Of a stretch of DNA of 37,002 nt, positions 7,272-15,068 are shown in pieces. The DNA lies in the NCBI GenBank assembly GCA_050942875.1, contig JBMNOD010000033.1, positions 1-37,002 of the forward strand, read 5' to 3'. The notes beneath the pieces are model-generated. The model saw only the letters and a list, made by a program, of their open reading frames with translations, searched no databases and had not been told where the DNA came from. Each line of letters starts with the position of its first letter. Position 1 is the first letter of the stretch. The stretch comes from JAAZAI01 sp050942875 (lineage in GTDB: Bacteria; Verrucomicrobiota; Kiritimatiellia; RFP12; UBA3636). Position numbers and translations under genes: made by a program.

Positions 7272-7829
7272 TCAAGCCGGTTCGACGACCAGCATGTCGG
7301 CGGTTTCAACCACCTTGATGCGTTCGCCCGTGGCGAGCTTGGCTTGTGGATCCTTGGCGCGCGCGTCGAACACTTTGAGCGCGCCCTTCACTTCGATTTG
7401 CACCTTGCCGATGGCGCCGGGGCGGATCTCCAGATAGACGGAGCCCGTGCAGCCCACGGCGTCGGCGAGATGGATGGTGCCGTCGCTCGCCAGCTTTCGC
7501 GAGGCGCTGAAGATCTTGGCGATGACGGCCATGATGACGACGCCGGCCGCGAGGCTCGACACGGCCGAAACGCCGATGCCGTGGCCGTTGCGCATGAGCA
7601 GGAAGCCCACGAGCCCGAACATCAGCAGAAACGCCGTGATGCCGTGGACGGAGACCATCTTGAAATCGTCGGTCGTGTCGCCGCCGAAATCGCCATCGTC
7701 AACGTCGCCGACGTCATCGTCTCCGCCGAGTCCGGTGAAGATCATGATGGAGCGCAGCAGGAACAGCCCGCCGCCGATCACGCCGCAGGCCAGGTAGAAC
7801 AATTCGACGCCCGAGAGATTGTTGAACAT
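7272..7829 (-). CDS. NfeD-like membrane protein
   Basis: 185 residues. Start ATG 7829 is supported by a GGAGG Shine-Dalgarno 7 nt upstream. Partner of the flotillin encoded directly downstream. An N-terminal membrane segment (about 7-27) is followed by a strongly acidic Asp/Gly-rich loop (about 36-57), then two further hydrophobic segments (about 64-105). The C-terminal soluble domain of about 70 residues (GTIHLADAVGCTGSVYLEIR, GKVQIEVKG, VETADMLVVEP) fits the NfeD OB-fold pattern, in which a Gly-x-x-G-x-V strand and a final V-V-x-x-x-x-x-x-L-x-V strand are usual. This is a short NfeD without the serine-protease half. Confidence 0.85.
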   Translation of the reverse strand: MFNNLSGVELFYLACGVIGGGLFLLRSIMIFTGLGGDDDVGDVDDGDFGGDTTDDFKMVSVHGITAFLLMFGLVGFLLMRNGHGIGVSAVSSLAAGVVIMAVIAKIFSASRKLASDGTIHLADAVGCTGSVYLEIRPGAIGKVQIEVKGALKVFDARAKDPQAKLATGERIKVVETADMLVVEPA

Positions 7830-7893
7830 GGTTTCCTCCAAGATTTCCTCACCGATTGGCGGTACAGATCGCCAAGCGTGTTTATCGGGGTAA

Positions 7894-7922
7894 ATTCTAT
7901 GTTAAAACGACGGTGGAAGCAA
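7894..7922 (-). promoter_or_regulatory. Putative sigma-70 promoter of nfeD-flotillin
   Basis: On the minus strand: -35 TTGCTT (7922-7917), 17-nt spacer, -10 TAGAAT (7899-7894). It would start transcription near 7887, giving a leader of about 58 nt before the well-marked ribosome binding site of nfeD. Confidence 0.4.
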
Positions 7923-8249
7923 TCACAATCAGAATCCTCTGAACAGGGGCGGACAGACCCTAAAATGTTTTGTGGACTTTGTGGACTTTGTGGACGCAGT
8001 GGACCGGATGGACGGCTTGCGCCCGACTTGACCTGTCCGATTGGGCCGATCCGTCCGATCCGTCGATCAATGTTGCGGTGCGGGTGCGGAGCCCCGCGTT
8101 CCCAGGGGTGGCGTTCCCAAGCCGCCCGCGCAGCGCGGGCGAGCGGGGCGACGGGTGTGGATTCCATAATATCGAACAAAAATTCGAGATTACAGAAATC
8201 TGAACCAGTGCCACTCGCCTACACCGCACTTGCCTTCCGGCGCCCCGGA

Positions 8250-8271
8250 GTCACATATTCGAATATGTGAC
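8250..8271. repeat. Perfect 22-bp palindrome
   Basis: Half-site GTCACATATTC followed directly by its reverse complement. It is bracketed by a second inverted pair, TGCCTTC (8231-8237) and GAAGGCA (8274-8280). The AT-rich centre within GC-rich DNA could be an operator for a dimeric regulator or a cruciform-forming site. No partner copy was seen in the window. Confidence 0.6.
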
Positions 8272-8385
8272 GAGAAGGCAAGGGCAATTGAGGGCAATTG
8301 GGGGGCAATTGGGGACAGACCCCATTTACCCGCGCCCCGGCGCGGGGCGCCTCGGTCCACACCCTGCCACCGCCAGCGAACACCC

Positions 8386-8432
8386 CGCCGGGACGGCGGG
8401 CTCCAGCGTTCCGGCCTTCCGTTCGCCCGTCG
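8386..8432 (+). repeat. Dispersed repeat family C, copy 2
   Basis: Begins CGCCGGGACGGCGGG, ends TTCCGTTCGCCCGTCG. It matches the minus strand of 5431-5476 closely, so the two copies are in opposite orientation. Confidence 0.6.
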
Positions 8433-8469
8433 CGGGCTGGGTCGGCCGTTCCCGTTCCCGTACTCGTTC

Positions 8470-8536
8470 GCGTTCCCGATTCCCCGCGTTTGCTTTTTCC
8501 GTGTACGCGAACCGCTTCGCTGTGCACGGGTACGTG
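8470..8536 (+). repeat. Dispersed repeat family A, copy 3
   Basis: Carries the GTGTACG ... ACCGCTTCGCTGTGCACGG core shared with 1642-1703 and 5067-5122, with an extra CGTTCCCG-type block on its left side. Confidence 0.6.
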
Positions 8537-8645
8537 AACGGCGAAGGGCGGGCGGCGTGCGATCAGGAGGATCGGACGGATCAGTCCAATCCGCCGGATT
8601 GCCAACCCATCGCCGCCACCGCCCAGTTTCAAATTTCAAATTTCC

Positions 8646-8678
8646 CCTTCTTTGACCCGTCGCGCGGGTCAAAGAAGG
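8646..8678. terminator. Terminator-like hairpin
   Basis: Perfect 14-bp stem (arms CCTTCTTTGACCCG 8646-8659 and complement 8665-8678) with a 5-nt loop. There is no long T-run on either side, and no gene ends directly beside it, so a role as terminator is uncertain. Confidence 0.35.
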
Positions 8679-8816
8679 TCGTGCGCAAAATCGAAGATAA
8701 TTTTTCGCAATTGAGGATATCCATTTGGCCGGAAATAGTGAACAATGGGGGGCGTGAAAATTGCATGTGCTGTCGCGCGTGCTTTGAAGAAACCATCAAC
8801 AGTCAGGAGTCCAACC

Positions 8817-10073
8817 GTGAAAACAATGCGTCTTCTCCGTTTTCTTCCTTCTTTCTTTGCTTCTCTCGTCTTGCCTTTTCATGCAGGCGCGGAGGTGTTT
8901 CAGATCTTTGGCGACGCGAACAGCGCCGTGTCGTTCACGTCTGAGGGGCGGTCCGTCCTCACGTTCACGCAGTCCGGGTCGATTGCCGTGACGGGCTCCG
9001 GCACGGTTGACGTGCTCCTCGCGGGCGGCGGTCGCGTCCGAGTCGCCCCCGGCGTCTATCCGAGCGGCTCGATCCGGCTTCGGAGCCGTGTCGATCTGCA
9101 TCTTGAAAAGGGCGCGGAGCTGCGGGGCGACGCCTCGCCGGATGCGTATTTCGACATCCCGGACGCTGTTTGCGCCGTCAAGCCGGAAGGCTCCGCGAAG
9201 GCTTTTCTCTACGCCTGGGACGAAGAGGACGTCGCCATCACCGGCGAAGGCGTCGTCAACGGCCAGGGGCCGGCGTTCTTTGATCAGACGTTGAACCCCA
9301 AGACGGGCTTCTGGCCCAAGCCCCCGCCCCCGCGCCCGCGCATCGTCCAGTTGGTGCGCTGCAAGCGCGTCAAGCTCGCCGGCGCGACGTTCCGGGATTC
9401 GCCCGGCTGGACGATGCTCATCCGTCTGTGCGACGATCTCGACGCGGACGGCATCCACGTGCTCTCGGATCGGCGGATGATCAATTCGGACGGCATCGAC
9501 ATCGACGGATGCCGTCGCGTCCGCATTGCGAATGCCGACTTTGCGACGGGCGACGACTGCCTCATCCTCCGCGCGATGCGCGAGAGGAAGTCCGATTCCA
9601 TCGTCTGCGAAGACGTGCTTGTGACAAACTGCACGCTCGACAGCGCGTGCCAGACGATCCGCCGCGCCGTTTTCCGCGACATCCGCGCCAAGGGCCGGAA
9701 CGGGATTTTCTTCGACTATCCCGTGCGCTACCTCCGATCCGACGATGAAGGCCATGTTTCGGTTTCCGATCTCCTTTTCGAGAACTATTCCGGCGCGTTC
9801 ACCGAAAGCGCCTTGCAGATTGTCGTGGAGCCCGGCGTGAAAATCCGCGGCGTTTCGGACGTGACCTTCCGCGATTTCGACATTGCCAGCGCCGGATCGT
9901 TGCGATTCATCGGCAACGCCGGCTCCGTCCTTGCGAACATCCGCCTTGAAAACGTCCGCGCGACCGTCGCCCAAAAACCCGCCTGCCAGATCCAGGCCGT
10001 CGCGTCCGTCTTTTTTGAGAACTGCGTCATCAATGGTGGATCCGGACTCCTTGGTGTGCGGCAACGACGTTGA
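8817..10073 (+). CDS. Secreted GH28-family (polygalacturonase-like) beta-helix protein
   Basis: 418 residues from GTG 8817, chosen because AGGAG lies 7 nt upstream; ATG 8826 is in frame but its Shine-Dalgarno would be about 16 nt away. A signal peptide (MRLLRFLPSFFASLVLPFHAGA) indicates export. The family is shown by a pectate-lyase-like N-terminus (APGVYPSGSIRLRSRVDLHLEKGAEL), GEGVVNGQG, RPRIVQLVRCKRVKLAGATF (pieces), NSDGIDIDGCRRVRI and TGDDCLILRA, which match the GH28 acidic motifs N-T-D and G-D-D. The third usual motif (G-H-G...I-G) should follow TNCTLDSACQ but is absent, and the chain seems about ten residues short there. It may therefore not be an active pectinase. The substrate is unknown; plant polysaccharide is only a family-based guess. 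Confidence 0.8.
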   Translation: MKTMRLLRFLPSFFASLVLPFHAGAEVFQIFGDANSAVSFTSEGRSVLTFTQSGSIAVTGSGTVDVLLAGGGRVRVAPGVYPSGSIRLRSRVDLHLEKGAELRGDASPDAYFDIPDAVCAVKPEGSAKAFLYAWDEEDVAITGEGVVNGQGPAFFDQTLNPKTGFWPKPPPPRPRIVQLVRCKRVKLAGATFRDSPGWTMLIRLCDDLDADGIHVLSDRRMINSDGIDIDGCRRVRIANADFATGDDCLILRAMRERKSDSIVCEDVLVTNCTLDSACQTIRRAVFRDIRAKGRNGIFFDYPVRYLRSDDEGHVSVSDLLFENYSGAFTESALQIVVEPGVKIRGVSDVTFRDFDIASAGSLRFIGNAGSVLANIRLENVRATVAQKPACQIQAVASVFFENCVINGGSGLLGVRQRR

Positions 10074-10104
10074 CCCGATTCTAACGCCAGTTTCAAGTTT
10101 CGGG

Positions 10105-10133
10105 TTTCAAGTTCCCAGCCTGGCTGGTAAACT
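10105..10133 (+). promoter_or_regulatory. Putative promoter of the acyl-ACP thioesterase gene
   Basis: TTTCAA (10105-10110), 17-nt spacer, TAAACT (10128-10133). Transcription would start about 20 nt before the ATG. The -35 lies in a repeated TTTCAAG sequence (10091 and 10105) similar to intergenic repeats at 8627 and 29172. Confidence 0.35.
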
Positions 10134-10162
10134 GCAGGGATTATTTCGACTCAAGAGGCACC

Positions 10163-10954
10163 ATGAATCAATCAGCAGCTCAATCTCCCGTCGGCGACAT
10201 GACAGAAGCACGGCGCGACACGCACGACATCCAGACGTACCGGGTGCGGTCTTACGAATGCGGGCCGGACGGCAGGATTTTCTTTTGGCACATCTGCAAC
10301 TACCTGCAGGAGACGGCGTCCATCCATGCCGACAAGCTCGGCTTCTCGAAGAAGAACTTCGAGCCCCTGGGGCTGGCCTGGGTGATCACGCGCCTGCGCG
10401 TGCGGCTCGACGACTGCCCCGCCTGGGGCGAGGACGTCGTGGTGCTGACCTACCCGCGCAGCATGCGCAAGCTGACCGCCGGTCGCGATTTCGTCATGTC
10501 GAGGTCCGACGGCACGCCGCTCGGCGTCGCCACATCGGAATGGATGGTCATGAACATGGAGACCCGACGCGCCGGGCGCATTCCGGAGATCGTCGCCTCC
10601 TGCACGAACAACGTGCGTCCCCCCGTGTGGGACGGCGAGCCGTTCGAGCGCCTGGAGTTCCCCGAGACGGCGGATGTGGTCGAGCTGAAGTTCGCGGTCC
10701 AGCATTCGCACATCGACCTGAACCAGCATGTCAACAACACGCACTACCTCGAATGGATGATGGAATGCACGCCGGAGGCGGAATCGGGAAGCCGCGTGGC
10801 GGACATTGAAGTGATCTACCGCGGCGAAGCGCGCCACGGCGACGTCGTCGTGGCACGGTGCGCACCCTGCCGCGACGGCGAACGCATGCACCAGGTCGCC
10901 ACGGAAGACGGCCGCGTGCTCATCACCGCCCGGACGAAGTGGGTGGGAGCGTAG
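10163..10954 (+). CDS. Acyl-ACP thioesterase
   Basis: 263 residues; releases fatty acids from acyl carrier protein (PF01643 type, related to plant FatA/FatB). There are two hotdog halves: the first begins RVRSYECGPDGRIFFWHICNY (split), with QETASIHADKLGFS in its central helix. The second holds HSHIDLNQHVNNTHYLEW, the family's catalytic N-x-H-V-N-N motif. AGAGG lies 4-5 nt before the ATG. The 3' end overlaps the convergent kinase-fusion gene by 32 bp. It acts in the cytoplasm, in lipid metabolism; the chain length preference cannot be read from sequence. Confidence 0.9.
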   Translation: MNQSAAQSPVGDMTEARRDTHDIQTYRVRSYECGPDGRIFFWHICNYLQETASIHADKLGFSKKNFEPLGLAWVITRLRVRLDDCPAWGEDVVVLTYPRSMRKLTAGRDFVMSRSDGTPLGVATSEWMVMNMETRRAGRIPEIVASCTNNVRPPVWDGEPFERLEFPETADVVELKFAVQHSHIDLNQHVNNTHYLEWMMECTPEAESGSRVADIEVIYRGEARHGDVVVARCAPCRDGERMHQVATEDGRVLITARTKWVGA

Positions 10955-13091
10955 CGGCTGCAAAATAAACCGGTTCGCCGGTGAGGTGCGCCGGGGCGGG
11001 GATTTCGCGTCCGTGGAGGTCGAGGGTCTTCGCGACCTTGAAGGGCAGGGCGGGTGGCGCGGCCTCGGCGTCGGTGGCGTTCCACGCCACGACGATGTTG
11101 CCGCCTTCGCCTGAGACGAAGCGCATGGCCCAGACGCCGTTTTCGCCGCGGGCGAGCGCTTCCGTGTAGTGGGCGTGGCGCAGGATGTCGAAGAAGTTCC
11201 GCAGCGCCGTGTAGGCCGGGCGCCGGCGCCAGGCGTCGTCGGGGCGGGCGCCGGGGTCGACGAGGCCGAAGCCGTGCGCGGCGAGCGACCAGAAGACCAT
11301 GTTGTCGGCAAGCCCCGAGCAGAGGGCGATGAAGATGTAGCGCAGCGTGTAGGCGGCGGCCCGGGCTTCGTCGACGCTGGGGTCGTTGAAGCGCGGGCCC
11401 GGCGAGACGTAGGGGGAGCCGACGGGCGACCATTCGCGCGTGTCCTTCAGGGGCCAGTTGAATTCGCTGACGACCAGGTGGTCTTCGACCCCGTGCGCGG
11501 CGAGCGCCATGGCGCGGAAGACCTGGAGCTTGCCGAGGGCGTCGAAGCGGCCCTGGAAGGCTTCGGGGGGGCCGCGGCGGTCGACGTAGAGGTGCGCGGA
11601 AAGCGCGGAAAGGCGCAGGCCGCGCGGGATGCAGCGGAGCGCGGCGGCGAGGTAGTCCCACTCGAAATCGATCACGGAGGGGCCGATGAAGGAGACGTCG
11701 GGATGCTTCGCCTTGAGCGCGGGGGCGGTGGCGAGCAGCTTGCGAAGCTCGGCGAAGCTCCAGACGCCCCACTTGACGCGGTTGACGGCGTGCAGCAGCT
11801 CGACCCAGACCACGGCGTCGTGGACGCGGCCGACGACATGGTCGCAAAACGCCAGCCATTGGGCGGGGTCGCGAACCGTCGCGCGATCCTGGACGATGGA
11901 GACGGCGACGGCGAAGCCCGCCTGCTTGAGCTTGAGGACGACGTCGAGCTTGGCGTCGGTGACGTCGGCGGGCTCGTGGGCGTAGAGGCGCAGGTGGACG
12001 CCGATGCAGCCGAGTTCGCGGAGCTGCGCCAGCTCGCGGTCGCGGCGCCAGGCGTCCGCCGTGATGGAGACGAAGACGCGCTCGGCAAAGGAGACGACCG
12101 GACGCTCGAACGCAAGCTGGCGCAGCAGGCGGCGCTTGCGCAGATAGCGCGGGGCGAGCGCCAGCAGCGCGAGGAGCGGCGCGGTGACGCGCGTGTGCGA
12201 CTGGTGGCGGTGGCGGTCGCGGCTGCGCATTGTGGAGATGGCCTGCTCGGACTTGGCGTCCCAGATCCAGAGGTCGCGCGGCGCGGGGTAGTCGGGTTCG
12301 GACGAGGCGGTGCGCCTGCGGAAGGGATGGCGGAGGTTGCGCGTGGCGCAGTGCAGGGCGTACAGGCGCCGGTGGCGGCGCTCGGCGCGCAGGAAGTCCC
12401 GGGGCGGGATTTCGCCGCGCCAGTACATTTCGAGGAAGACGCGCAGGAAGTCCGACGGGAGGTTGATGCGGGAGAGGTCCCGGGCGCGGCTGCGGATGTC
12501 GAGGGGGCCGTCGACGAGGCGGCTGCGGTTGAGGTCGACGACGAGCACGGCGGGCGAGGCGTCGCCTTCGCGCGTGGCCAGCATGATGTTCTGGTTGCCG
12601 AGGTCGCGGTGCATGAACCCGGCGTCGTGCATGCGCGCGCAGGCTTCGGCCACGGTTTGGAGGAGCGCCATGATGTCCTCGCACGGGCCGTTGGCGTTGT
12701 AGAGCTCGATCAGGCGGGTGCGGAAGCTCGTCATCCCGGGTTCGTAGCGCGTGACGAACCAGCCGGGGCCGGGGCGGCCGCCGGAACGGGTTTCGAGCAC
12801 GGCGACGGGCTCGGGCGTGAGGCCGGGATTGGCGCGGTGGATGTGGCGGGCGGCGGCGAAGGAGCGGGTGGCCTTCTCGGGCATCTTGCGCAGGCGGTCG
12901 AGGAGGGCGCGCGCGAGGGAGGGGGCGGGGAAGCGCTTGACGACGACGTCGACGGGCTCGGCGCCGGGGAGCGCGAGCGTCGTGCGCACCGTGAGGTTGC
13001 GGCCCGATTGCAGCACGGTGGCGTCGGGCGAGGCGATGGCCTGCTCGAGTTGCTCGATCGTGAGGGCGGGGTGCGTTTCCGGGGGCGTCAT
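10923..13091 (-). CDS. Lipopolysaccharide-kinase-like domain fused to a glycoside-hydrolase-like TIM barrel
   Basis: 722 residues. Start ATG 13091 overlaps the tsaE stop as ATGA. N-terminal part (about 1-200) is a small protein-kinase-fold domain of the Kdo/WaaP/InaA type: VVVKRF (candidate ATP-binding Lys), FMHRDLGNQNIML (catalytic H-x-D-x-x-x-x-N) and VVDLNRSRL (metal-binding D). It would phosphorylate a sugar of the cell envelope. C-terminal part (about 285-660) looks like a clan-A glycosidase barrel: ERVFVSITADAW, GCIGVHLRLYAHEP, VVWVELLHAV, LSALSAHLYVDRRGP, and VVSEFNWPLKD, whose Glu fits the nucleophile of such folds; a final beta domain follows. The clear N-E acid/base pair is not seen. 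No signal peptide, so it is probably cytoplasmic. Substrate unknown. Confidence 0.7.
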   Translation of the reverse strand: MTPPETHPALTIEQLEQAIASPDATVLQSGRNLTVRTTLALPGAEPVDVVVKRFPAPSLARALLDRLRKMPEKATRSFAAARHIHRANPGLTPEPVAVLETRSGGRPGPGWFVTRYEPGMTSFRTRLIELYNANGPCEDIMALLQTVAEACARMHDAGFMHRDLGNQNIMLATREGDASPAVLVVDLNRSRLVDGPLDIRSRARDLSRINLPSDFLRVFLEMYWRGEIPPRDFLRAERRHRRLYALHCATRNLRHPFRRRTASSEPDYPAPRDLWIWDAKSEQAISTMRSRDRHRHQSHTRVTAPLLALLALAPRYLRKRRLLRQLAFERPVVSFAERVFVSITADAWRRDRELAQLRELGCIGVHLRLYAHEPADVTDAKLDVVLKLKQAGFAVAVSIVQDRATVRDPAQWLAFCDHVVGRVHDAVVWVELLHAVNRVKWGVWSFAELRKLLATAPALKAKHPDVSFIGPSVIDFEWDYLAAALRCIPRGLRLSALSAHLYVDRRGPPEAFQGRFDALGKLQVFRAMALAAHGVEDHLVVSEFNWPLKDTREWSPVGSPYVSPGPRFNDPSVDEARAAAYTLRYIFIALCSGLADNMVFWSLAAHGFGLVDPGARPDDAWRRRPAYTALRNFFDILRHAHYTEALARGENGVWAMRFVSGEGGNIVVAWNATDAEAAPPALPFKVAKTLDLHGREIPAPAHLTGEPVYFAAATLPPTSSGR

Positions 13092-13525
13092 GGGATGTGG
13101 GGCGCGTTCACGCGGATGTGGCGCTCGTCGGGCTTGGCGCCCATCGCGATGTCGATGAAGATGGTGTGCGGGGGGAGTTCGTCGCCGGCGCGCTCGGGCC
13201 ATTCGACGGCCATCGCGTCGCCGGAGTCGAGATGGTCGTCCCAGCCGATCGCGTCGAGGTCGTCCGGGCCGGAAAGGCGGTAGAGGTCGATGTGGACGAG
13301 GCGGTTGCCGCCGTTTTCGACGTACTCGTTGACGAGGGTGAACGTGGGGCTGGAGACGGTGGCGTGGATGCCGAGGGCGCGGGCGAGGCCTCGGACGAGG
13401 CAGGTCTTGCCGGCGCCGAGGTCGCCGCGGAGGGCGTAGAACGCCTTGGGGCCGAAACGCCGGACAAGCTCGTCGGCGAAGGCCTGGGTCTCGATTTCGC
13501 TTCGGGTGGTCTGGTCGAACGTCAT
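13088..13525 (-). CDS. tsaE: tRNA threonylcarbamoyladenosine biosynthesis ATPase TsaE
   Basis: 145 residues from ATG 13525, which overlaps the thiL stop as ATGA; ATG 13531, two codons earlier, is equally possible. ATPase that helps the TsaB/TsaD complex make t6A at position 37 of ANN-decoding tRNAs. Walker A GDLGAGKTCLVRGLA; SPTFTLVNEY, the family signature; HIDLYRL; and AVEWPERAG near the end are all present. Length is normal. It sits between thiL and the kinase fusion with overlapping stops and starts, so it should be co-translated with both. Confidence 0.95.
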   Translation of the reverse strand: MTFDQTTRSEIETQAFADELVRRFGPKAFYALRGDLGAGKTCLVRGLARALGIHATVSSPTFTLVNEYVENGGNRLVHIDLYRLSGPDDLDAIGWDDHLDSGDAMAVEWPERAGDELPPHTIFIDIAMGAKPDERHIRVNAPHIP

Positions 13526-14493
13526 CGCCATTGGACGGGGGAAATGAAGTGATCGAAGCCGCCTTCGGGGAGCGGGGCGCCGTTGGCGAGGCGGACGTCC
13601 GCCTCGCCGGATCCGGCGACCTCGCCGATGCGGGTGCAGGGAAGTTCGGGGAACGCGGCCTGCCAGGCCGCGTCGAAGTCGCGTTCGCGGTCGGGCGGGA
13701 CGGAGAAGAGCAGCTCGAAGTCCTCGCCGTCGAAGAGGGCGTGGCGGAGGGGGTCGGCGGCGCCGGCGGCGGCGGGGGAGAAGGGCACGCGGCGCGGGTC
13801 GAGGACGAGCGCGGCGCGGCTTTCGCGCGCGAGGTGCCAGAGCTCCGAAGCCAGGCCGTCGCTGATGTCGATCATCGCGTTGGCCCGGTCGCGGAGCCAT
13901 TGGCCTTCGCGGACGCGCGGGGCGAACGAGAGGTGCGACCCGGAGACGAGGCTTCCGCCGAGGCGGCCGGTGACGCGGAGGACGTCGCCGGCCTTGGCGC
14001 CGGAGCGCAGGCGCGCCGAGCCGCGCGGGAGGGTGCCGCAGCCGAAGACGTGGAACTCGAAGGTTTCGCCGCGGCAGGTGTCGCCGCCGATGATGGCGCA
14101 ACCATGCTCGCGGGCGAGGGCGGACATCCCGGCGTAGGCTTCGTCGATGACGCGCACGGGCGTGTCGCCCGGCGCGACGAGGTTGACGAGGATCCATCGC
14201 GGCGCGGCGCCCATCGAGGCGATGTCGCTCAGCACCCGTCCGAGCGCCTTGTGCCCGATGAGGCGCGGCGGGGCGTCGGGCAGGAAGTGGTGCCCGCAGA
14301 TGACGGGGTCGGACTTCAGCACGAGGTCTTCCGCGGCGTCGGCCGACAGGCGCACCACGGCGCAGTCGTCGCCGATGCCGACCGCGACGTCCCCGCCGTC
14401 GGCGGTCTGCCGGCGGAGGCGGGCGATGAGACGGCGTTCGCCGAGTTCGGAAAGTGTTGCGTTTGTCGATTGCACGGTGGGTAAGGATACCAT
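13522..14493 (-). CDS. thiL: Thiamine-monophosphate kinase
   Basis: 323 residues from ATG 14493; the 37 residues upstream in frame are repeat-like and not family-like. Phosphorylates thiamine monophosphate to the active diphosphate. The motifs follow the ThiL order: VGIGDDCAVV, LKSDPVICGHHF, GRVLSDIASMGAAP (Mg/ATP site), AIIGGDTCRG, GDVLRVTGRLGGS, AMIDISDGLASELWHLA and ALFDGEDFELLF. No Shine-Dalgarno is visible at this start. First gene of a tight three-gene unit with tsaE and the kinase/glycosidase fusion. Confidence 0.95.
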   Translation of the reverse strand: MVSLPTVQSTNATLSELGERRLIARLRRQTADGGDVAVGIGDDCAVVRLSADAAEDLVLKSDPVICGHHFLPDAPPRLIGHKALGRVLSDIASMGAAPRWILVNLVAPGDTPVRVIDEAYAGMSALAREHGCAIIGGDTCRGETFEFHVFGCGTLPRGSARLRSGAKAGDVLRVTGRLGGSLVSGSHLSFAPRVREGQWLRDRANAMIDISDGLASELWHLARESRAALVLDPRRVPFSPAAAGAADPLRHALFDGEDFELLFSVPPDRERDFDAAWQAAFPELPCTRIGEVAGSGEADVRLANGAPLPEGGFDHFISPVQWR

Positions 14494-15068
14494 ATCGGGC
14501 AAGCCTGCGCCAGACTTTGAGAGTTTTGAGTTGGGAGTGCGTGAGTGCGTGAGTGCGTGCGTTGCCGCAGGGCATCCAAATCGGGATCGGCACTGTGAGC
14601 GCAAGCGAGGGCAAGCGTAACAAGGGCATGTGTGGAAGCAAGAAAGAGAACAAGTGTGGGAGCAAGTGCGCCGCCTTTCGGCACGTAGCCGCCAGCCGCC
14701 GCCACGAAGCGGCCCGGAAGCCCCGGTCGCCCTGTCGGGGAAAGCCGAAAGAGATCGTGAACGGCGATGTCAAGGGCTTTGGACTTTGGCTCCTTTGCCG
14801 AGCGGCAACGATGTTGGCGCACATCCCTTTAGACTTTACGGAGCCTTTCCTTTTTGCAAGGGCTTCGCAACGAGCAAAAGCCTGAGAAGGGTCAGCATTA
14901 TGCTGATATAAAAAACCGCAGAATTCCTATATAAAAACCTGCTAATTTTGATTGTCAGGCAAGCGGTTTTTTGGTCTAATGTCAAATGGCGGACAATGAA
15001 AGGCAGTTTTTGTCAAATTCAATGGTTTTCGGACACACAACATAGGATTCTGATCAGGCAAACGTCAC
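14494..15068. other. Long intergenic region with short repeats and promoter
   Basis: 575 bp between divergent units. It holds three 8-bp units GTGCGTGA/C (about 14537-14562) and paired GTGTGG-AGCAAG repeats (14630-14665). After these comes a GC-rich stretch and then an AT-rich stretch from 14880. The AT-rich stretch has a small hairpin (14892-14906, TCAGCA-TTA-TGCTGA), two copies of an ATATAAAAAACC-GC-type direct repeat (14906 and 14929), and a 10-bp inverted pair AAAAAACCGC (14910-14919) / GCGGTTTTTT (14963-14972). No gene was seen. Confidence 0.6.
14952..14980 (+). promoter_or_regulatory. Putative sigma-70 promoter of the Lnb-like/giant protein operon
   Basis: TTGTCA (14952-14957), exactly 17 nt, TCTAAT (14975-14980). 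Leader of about 82 nt to the ATG at 15069. The spacer carries one arm of the AAAAAACCGC inverted pair, and the other arm and two direct repeats lie just upstream, so regulation here is plausible. Confidence 0.45.

Larger units (their letters stand above)
7842..8816. repeat. Repeat-dense intergenic region
   Basis: About 975 bp without a gene. It holds: GGACAGACCC at 7941-7960; a run of GTGGACTTT-type units (7972-8012); TCCGAT-type short repeats (8035-8070, 8570-8600); a large palindrome (8231-8280); three GGGCAATTG units (8282-8311) running into AATTGGGGACAGACCCC; family C (8386-8432); family A (8470-8536); AATTTCAAATTTC (8627-8644); and a 14-bp-stem hairpin (8646-8678). It separates divergent transcription units, so promoters for both sides must lie at its edges. 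Confidence 0.7.

Noticed and set aside
11169..13283. 704-codon plus-strand frame antisense to the kinase fusion
   Set aside because: Gly/Ala/Glu-rich shadow; the minus strand shows real kinase and tsaE motifs.
13088..14824. Single long frame that contains tsaE at its end
   Set aside because: Only the last 145 residues are real (tsaE). The rest is an Arg/Pro-rich frame-shifted shadow of thiL.
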